A stretch of 64,000 bases of DNA from Phocaeicola_A sp045545095 (GTDB lineage Bacteria > Bacteroidota > Bacteroidia > Bacteroidales > Bacteroidaceae), in the NCBI GenBank assembly GCA_045545095.1, contig JAZQAG010000007.1, positions 35,819 to 99,818 of the forward strand, in the 5' to 3' direction. The notes under the pieces were generated by a model that was not told the DNA's origin, made no database searches, and saw only the letters and a program-made list of their open reading frames with translations. This document shows, piece by piece, positions 59,276 through 64,000 of the stretch (position 1 is the stretch's first letter; every line of letters starts with the position of its first letter). Made by a program: the position numbers and the translations under genes.

Positions 59276-62200
59276 ATGAAAAAAAGAATCTTACAACTAA
59301 TCGCATGCATCATACTCTGCACAACAATGACAGATGCTATGGCACAACGTATCCAACAACAAATGGGACGAGGTATTGTAGCGGTGAAAAATGGCAATAA
59401 TGCCCTCATCACTTGGCGACGTATGGCCCAAGAACCAGAAAATACACAATACAACATCTATGTCAATGGAACCAAGTTGAATGCTTCACCACTGACAAAT
59501 ACAAACTATCAAACGACTGCAGCAAGAGTTCCTGCAGGAAGCCAGATTACAGTGACGTTAGTGAACAATGGTGTTGAATCAGCCCAAAGCAATGCCCATA
59601 CTGTAGGCAACTATGACCTGCGCAACATGTTCATGAGTATCCGTTTCGACGCTTCACCACTAAAGGCTGCTGATTACAACACGGCCTATGTATGGCCAGT
59701 CGATTTGGATGGTGACGGCGAGATGGATTATGTGGTCAACAGAAAGAGTAATACGAATGGACTTGACTGTTACGTAGAGGCTTACCTCTGTACAGGTCAG
59801 CACTTATGGACCGTCAAATTAGGCCCCAATGAATTGAGTTGTGCCGGACAAGATGATATGATTTTAGCATACGACATGGATTGTGATGGCAAGGGCGACG
59901 TTGTCATGCAAACCAGTGACGGCACTCAATTTTGGGACAGTGAGAACAAGACTTTCGGTCTTTATGTGAATGGTAAGACCACTGGTGACACTGATGGTGA
60001 CGGCATTATAGATTATGAAACACAATCAAGTCGCAATGCTCCCCGATATATGACTGTGGTAGATGGTATGACCGGAGCCGAAAAGCACTCGGTAGAACAG
60101 ACCTACAACAATGCCTATAACCGTACCAACAAGTCATCATTGATGGGCGATGAATACAACAAGCACGTGGGCCATGTCGGTGTATTCTACCCAGATGGTA
60201 TCCACCCTGCTGTCATCATGGAATGGCACACACGTACATCCGGTGGAAGCCACACCTATTATAATAGTGCTTTCTCATACGACTTCAGTACAGGGAAAGC
60301 AGGGGAATGGAAGGAAATATTCTGCAAACCTACAGGAGGACCGGCTTTCCACCAGATACGTATAGCTGATGTAGATGGTGACGGACGCGATGAGATGCAG
60401 ACTGGAGGATACACTATGGATGATAACGGAAACACGTTGAACAATCCGGGTATTGCCCATGGCGACCGTTTCCGTACCAGCGATATTGACCCCGAACGTC
60501 CGGGATTGGAGACTTTTGCCATCCAGCAGAATGCCGGGGACATGTTGGGACAGATACTTTATGATGCAGCCACAGGCAAGGCCATCAAGAAATGGTATCT
60601 TTCTTCTGTCGGCGACGTAGGTCGTGGCGAATGTATGGACATTGACCCAAACCACCTTGGTTGGGAAATGTGGAGCACCATGGGCGGAGTGTATAATGCT
60701 AAAGGCGACCTGATACCTGAGCACACTGCTCCCTACCCCACGGAAGGAATCTGGTGGGACAGTGATGCTGACCGCGAAATAGTCAGAGGAAGCGACAGCC
60801 ATTATAACGTTTACATCCAAGATTTCTATAAAGGCCGTCTTATTGAGATTGCCAAACTGAGTAATTGGCGATACGTCACCGTCTATGCCATGCGTGCAGC
60901 TTTTTGGGGTGACATCATTGGGGACTGGCGCGAGGAGTTGATTCTGCTGCATAAAGAGAATGGTGTTTGTGTGGGTATTGTCGGTTTCACCACAGACTAC
61001 ACCACCAATATCAACAATATCTACTGCCTGCAAGAAGATCCGGCATACAGACTACAGTGTACCACCAAAGGTTATTACCAAAGTCCGAATACAGGTTTTT
61101 ATCTCGGTTACAACATGCCACGCCCGCAATTGCCACCTTGTATGGTCACTGACCTGATATGGAAATCCACCAATACATTCACCAACTACGAACGTTCTTC
61201 CACCGAAACATTTACAGACGGCAAGAGTTTGTTATTGGACCTTCATACAGATTCAGAACTCACCCTGAATACGGACATCAATCCTTCAGTTGTATATGCC
61301 ATGCCTGTAAATGGGCAGTCTATAACACTGAATGGCAATGGAAAATTAAATGGCGAAATGGCATTATGGAAGAGTCAGGCAGGAACATTCATCGTCAACT
61401 CACCTGTTGTCTACACAGGAAAAACGGTCATTTCGGAAGGTACTTTAGAGATGAATACGGAACTCGCCGGAGATTTGGAACTTCGTGCCCGAGGAACATT
61501 GGCTGGCAATGCCATCGTGAACAATATCACCTTTGAGGGTGCCCTCAATTACGAAGGCGGACGCATAGCCCCTGGAATATTCAAAAAGGAATTTGACAAT
61601 TCCTCCATCGGAACCATTACCTTTAAAAAAGGATTGGACATAAACAAACGTACATTCCTGGAGATGGATATCGCCAACGAATCTTCAGCCGACCTGCTAA
61701 GAGTCGAAGGTGACTTGTCCATCACAGCACAATCCATATTCACCATTCGGCACTATGATGAAAAGTTAGAACCGGGCAAGTACAAACTGATAGAATATAC
61801 CGGTACATTCAATGGAAAAGTTGAGAATCTCTCTGTACGCAACCTTACCGGACTTTCCTACACCATTGCAAACGAAGAAAATGCCATATACCTTATTATA
61901 CATGAACAGCGCGAAGCAACAACTGGAGTAAAATGGATGGGAACAGAAAGCAACGTATGGGATTATCAGACTCCAAACTTCTCCCTTAACGGTAGCCCCA
62001 CAGAATTTGTAGCCAACGACGGTATTGAATTCACAGACGAGGCCACCACAACAACCATCAACACATCAACATTGATGCCTACCCAATCTGCCACATTCAC
62101 CAACAACACCAAAAATTATATTATTGAAGGAAACGGCGGATTCAGCGGAACAGGTTCTCTTATTATGAATGGAGGAGCCAAATTATTCTTGAATACAACC

Positions 62201-63838
62201 AAAAGCGATTATACAGGAGCTACAATCATCAACAATGGTCAGGTGACAGTCAAAGAACTTGCAGATGGAGGTATCCCCAGTTCCATAGGAGCCGCTACGA
62301 CATCAGCCGATAATTGGAAAATAGGAAAAGCTACGCTGATAGTCAACAATGCCAACACATCAACCAATCGTGGCCTTACCGTTACAGATTCTGCAACCAT
62401 ACAGGTAAACAGTGGGACAACAGCATTCAAGGGAATTGTCAAAGGAAGCGGCACTCTGATAAAAACAGGAGGCGGACAATTGAATCTAAACAGCGCCAAC
62501 AGCTATACCGGAGGTACTATCCTGAAAAAAGGCACTTTGGCACAAGGAGCCTGGAATGCCACAATCGGCTCTATCGGCTCCCCCATTACAGTAGAAGATG
62601 GAACCATTGTCATTTTCAATCAAAACAGTACTTCGACGGTGCCAAATTTCAATTATAAAGTCAATTTGATAAATAATGGGAAGTTGACTCTCAATGCGGG
62701 TCAACGTTGTTATATCAATGGCAGTTTCAGCGGGGAAGGAAGCGTGACATTGACCATCCCCTACGTCCGTACGGACATGATGGCCGACTGGAGCAAGTTC
62801 AATGGCTCACTATCTGTAACAGGAAGTGACTTCCGTCTTTGCAAGGCCATGGATTTCAAAGGCACAACCATTACATTGGGTGATGGTGTCCATATGGGGC
62901 ACTACGGCAGTGGAGGTTCCTCAAGCAAATCGCTGACCAGCAGCATAGGTGCATTGGCTTCATCAGTCACTACATCATGGGTAGGAAATGGGACCTATAA
63001 AGTCGGGTATAACAACAAGAATGCAACCTTTGCCGGTACCATAGCTTCAACAGTCCATAAGTATGGTACAGGGAATTGGACACTTACAGGCACTGCAAAC
63101 ACTGGTACCATCTTCATCTATGAAGGATGTGTCATTGTCAATAACACATCAGGCGAAGGTGCAGGTATTGTAAATATTCAAAATGGAGGAACTCTCCTCG
63201 GCAAGGGTATAGTAAAGAATATCATTCTGAAAAAAGGTGCAACAGTCACAGCGGGACAATTACCAACACTGAATGGAACCCTCACCGCAACTGGATTACT
63301 GAATTCAGAAGGTGGGGCAACAGTACGATTGAAGATTGGAAAACGCATCAATGACAAACTGAGTATTGCCGGTAATGCCACTTTTGGAAAAGACACATTG
63401 GATATTGTAGTGTCCGAAGACCGCACAATCTCTGTCGGTGAAGAATTCACTCTATTCGATTGCCAAGGAACCATTAGTGGAAGTTTCATTATCAAAGGTA
63501 CACCAGGAGAAGGTATGGTATGGGATACAAGTGACCTACTCAGTCAAGGCATCATCAGAGCAGCCATCTCCGAAGGAATCCACTCAATAGGAAAAGATGC
63601 AGTACATGTCTATCCGCAAATTGTTAAAGAAAGATGTCATATCGATGCGACACGTACTTGTACTGGTAATATAACCATGCAGCTCACTGATATGTCTGGA
63701 CGTATAGTACAGGAGTCCGCATGCCAAGCAACCCAGATATTATCCATCGAGATGGGTCATCTGCCTGCAGGATTATATTTGATTCGCCTTACACATAACG
63801 GAGAAAGCGAAATTACCCGAGTGATGAAAGTTTATTAA
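59276..63838 (+). CDS. PL11-type rhamnogalacturonan lyase with strand-repeat region and T9SS-type tail
   Basis: 1520 residues. Signal peptide (MKKRILQLIACIILCTTMTD, AMAQ). Residues about 25-640 form the PL11 RG-I lyase propeller: QQMGRGIVAVKNGNNALITW, VWPVDLDGDGEMDYVVNRKS, GQDDMILAYDMDCDGKGDVV and IADVDGDGRDEMQTGGY. Several DxDGDG calcium sites are visible. Residues about 640-1430 are beta-strand repeats of the autotransporter-associated kind (GTGSLIMNGGAKLFLNT, GSGTLIKTGGGQLNLNS, SYTGGTILKKGTL). The last 80 residues (HVYPQIVKERCHIDATRT to LPAGLYLIRLTHNGE) match a type IX secretion sorting domain. It would cut the rhamnose-galacturonate backbone outside the cell. Confidence 0.85.
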   Translation: MKKRILQLIACIILCTTMTDAMAQRIQQQMGRGIVAVKNGNNALITWRRMAQEPENTQYNIYVNGTKLNASPLTNTNYQTTAARVPAGSQITVTLVNNGVESAQSNAHTVGNYDLRNMFMSIRFDASPLKAADYNTAYVWPVDLDGDGEMDYVVNRKSNTNGLDCYVEAYLCTGQHLWTVKLGPNELSCAGQDDMILAYDMDCDGKGDVVMQTSDGTQFWDSENKTFGLYVNGKTTGDTDGDGIIDYETQSSRNAPRYMTVVDGMTGAEKHSVEQTYNNAYNRTNKSSLMGDEYNKHVGHVGVFYPDGIHPAVIMEWHTRTSGGSHTYYNSAFSYDFSTGKAGEWKEIFCKPTGGPAFHQIRIADVDGDGRDEMQTGGYTMDDNGNTLNNPGIAHGDRFRTSDIDPERPGLETFAIQQNAGDMLGQILYDAATGKAIKKWYLSSVGDVGRGECMDIDPNHLGWEMWSTMGGVYNAKGDLIPEHTAPYPTEGIWWDSDADREIVRGSDSHYNVYIQDFYKGRLIEIAKLSNWRYVTVYAMRAAFWGDIIGDWREELILLHKENGVCVGIVGFTTDYTTNINNIYCLQEDPAYRLQCTTKGYYQSPNTGFYLGYNMPRPQLPPCMVTDLIWKSTNTFTNYERSSTETFTDGKSLLLDLHTDSELTLNTDINPSVVYAMPVNGQSITLNGNGKLNGEMALWKSQAGTFIVNSPVVYTGKTVISEGTLEMNTELAGDLELRARGTLAGNAIVNNITFEGALNYEGGRIAPGIFKKEFDNSSIGTITFKKGLDINKRTFLEMDIANESSADLLRVEGDLSITAQSIFTIRHYDEKLEPGKYKLIEYTGTFNGKVENLSVRNLTGLSYTIANEENAIYLIIHEQREATTGVKWMGTESNVWDYQTPNFSLNGSPTEFVANDGIEFTDEATTTTINTSTLMPTQSATFTNNTKNYIIEGNGGFSGTGSLIMNGGAKLFLNTTKSDYTGATIINNGQVTVKELADGGIPSSIGAATTSADNWKIGKATLIVNNANTSTNRGLTVTDSATIQVNSGTTAFKGIVKGSGTLIKTGGGQLNLNSANSYTGGTILKKGTLAQGAWNATIGSIGSPITVEDGTIVIFNQNSTSTVPNFNYKVNLINNGKLTLNAGQRCYINGSFSGEGSVTLTIPYVRTDMMADWSKFNGSLSVTGSDFRLCKAMDFKGTTITLGDGVHMGHYGSGGSSSKSLTSSIGALASSVTTSWVGNGTYKVGYNNKNATFAGTIASTVHKYGTGNWTLTGTANTGTIFIYEGCVIVNNTSGEGAGIVNIQNGGTLLGKGIVKNIILKKGATVTAGQLPTLNGTLTATGLLNSEGGATVRLKIGKRINDKLSIAGNATFGKDTLDIVVSEDRTISVGEEFTLFDCQGTISGSFIIKGTPGEGMVWDTSDLLSQGIIRAAISEGIHSIGKDAVHVYPQIVKERCHIDATRTCTGNITMQLTDMSGRIVQESACQATQILSIEMGHLPAGLYLIRLTHNGESEITRVMKVY

Positions 63839-63896
63839 TATAGGACTATATAATATAAGAAATGAGGGTGTGTCAAAATGATGCGCCCTCATTTAT

Positions 63897-63940
63897 TATA
63901 TCACAAAGCCCCTACTTTCACAAGCTGGGGCTTTGATATA
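63897..63940. terminator. Hairpin blocking outside transcription into the insertion sequence
   Basis: TATATCACAAAGCCCC (63897-63912) pairs with GGGGCTTTGATATA (63927-63940). A second stem, CCTAAAG and CTTTAGG, follows at 63942-63964. Such structures at IS ends often limit read-through into transposase. Confidence 0.6.
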
Positions 63941-63979
63941 TCCTAAAGTTTTTGTATCTTTAGGCATAGTAAATACATT

Positions 63980-64000
63980 ATGGCAAAGATACACTTTCAT
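63980..64000 (+). CDS. Transposase start (partial)
   Basis: Seven codons, MAKIHFH, before the window ends. The start is like those of IS1182-family transposases in Bacteroides, and it lies inside the IS end structure. Too short for a firm family call. Confidence 0.4.

Larger units (their letters stand above)
63864..64000 (+). mobile_element. Left end of an insertion sequence, probably IS1182-like, running off the window
   Basis: Bases from 63864 (GAGGGTGTGTCAAAATGATG) have the look of IS1182-type termini. An AAATGAGGG / CCCTCATTT palindrome brackets the terminus (63860-63868 and 63886-63894). The element then carries a strong hairpin and a transposase start. The other end and any target duplication lie outside the window. 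Confidence 0.5.

Noticed and set aside
61159..61536. 125-codon plus-strand ORF inside the PL11 gene
   Set aside because: Alternative frame of the lyase gene, with no recognisable motif.

Overview
The window looks like a chromosome segment of a gut-type member of the Bacteroidales (Bacteroides or Phocaeicola-like). Four lines of evidence support this. Many genes carry the Bacteroidetes promoter (a -33 TTG/TTTG, 19-21 bp, then a TAnnTTTG -7 box). A capsule-type locus is headed by a NusG-like UpxY antiterminator gene. There is a rich set of secreted carbohydrate-active enzymes. One protein ends in a Por/T9SS-type C-terminal domain. No rRNA, tRNA or CRISPR array was recognised.

Layout. (1) 1-1290: a two-component system on the minus strand (sensor kinase cut by the window edge, OmpR-type regulator). 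(2) 1618-5656: etfB-etfA-small membrane protein-acyl-CoA dehydrogenase, one operon behind a consensus promoter. (3) 5779-8355: an orphan secreted protein with a macroglobulin-like start. (4) 8385-31096: a carbohydrate region without SusC/SusD. A divergent AraC regulator faces an operon of MFS sugar symporter, cytoplasmic DUF5107-TPR protein and secreted GH2. Then come a GH43-like lipoprotein, GH35, a short promoter-terminator unit that looks like an ncRNA, a BNR-4/LamG protein, a TauE/SafE permease, a SIMPL protein, GH146, a membrane O-acyltransferase and a double-domain GH43. The enzymes fit side-chain removal from arabinogalactan or arabinose-rich plant glycans. (5) 31192-52774: a minus-strand extracellular polysaccharide locus. 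In transcription order it holds UpxY, NagB, a galactokinase-family kinase with galacturonokinase-like motifs, UDP-glucuronate 4-epimerase, a nucleotidyltransferase and UDP-glucose dehydrogenase. A small toxin-antitoxin island follows. Then come acyltransferase, Wzx, acyltransferase, Wzy, GT2, GT4, two tandem ATP-grasp paralogues, a TupA-type ATP-grasp protein, GT4, a radical SAM/SPASM protein and GT4. (6) 52852-59166: housekeeping genes (MsbA-like ABC exporter, tadA, yraN, birA, pyrH, frr, rsgA). (7) 59276-63838: a 1520-residue PL11-type rhamnogalacturonan lyase joined to autotransporter-like strand repeats and a T9SS-type tail. (8) 63864-64000: the start of an insertion sequence, probably IS1182-like, running out of the window.

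How the parts may work together. The polysaccharide locus carries a complete uronic-acid precursor route: Ugd makes UDP-GlcA and the epimerase makes UDP-GalA. The GHMP kinase and nucleotidyltransferase may add a salvage route from free uronic acid. Wzx and Wzy export and polymerise the repeat unit. Three ATP-grasp proteins and one radical SAM enzyme suggest a non-sugar (amino-acid or peptide-like) substituent. Nearby plant-glycan enzymes, including an RG-I lyase, could release galacturonic acid, but a metabolic link is inference only.

Most putatively novel points: the three-ATP-grasp plus radical SAM set, the galacturonokinase-like kinase, the 58-residue membrane protein inside the etf operon, the short ncRNA-like unit at 21.45 kb, and the PL11/strand-repeat/T9SS fusion. 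All family names come from motif recognition by eye; no database search was possible.
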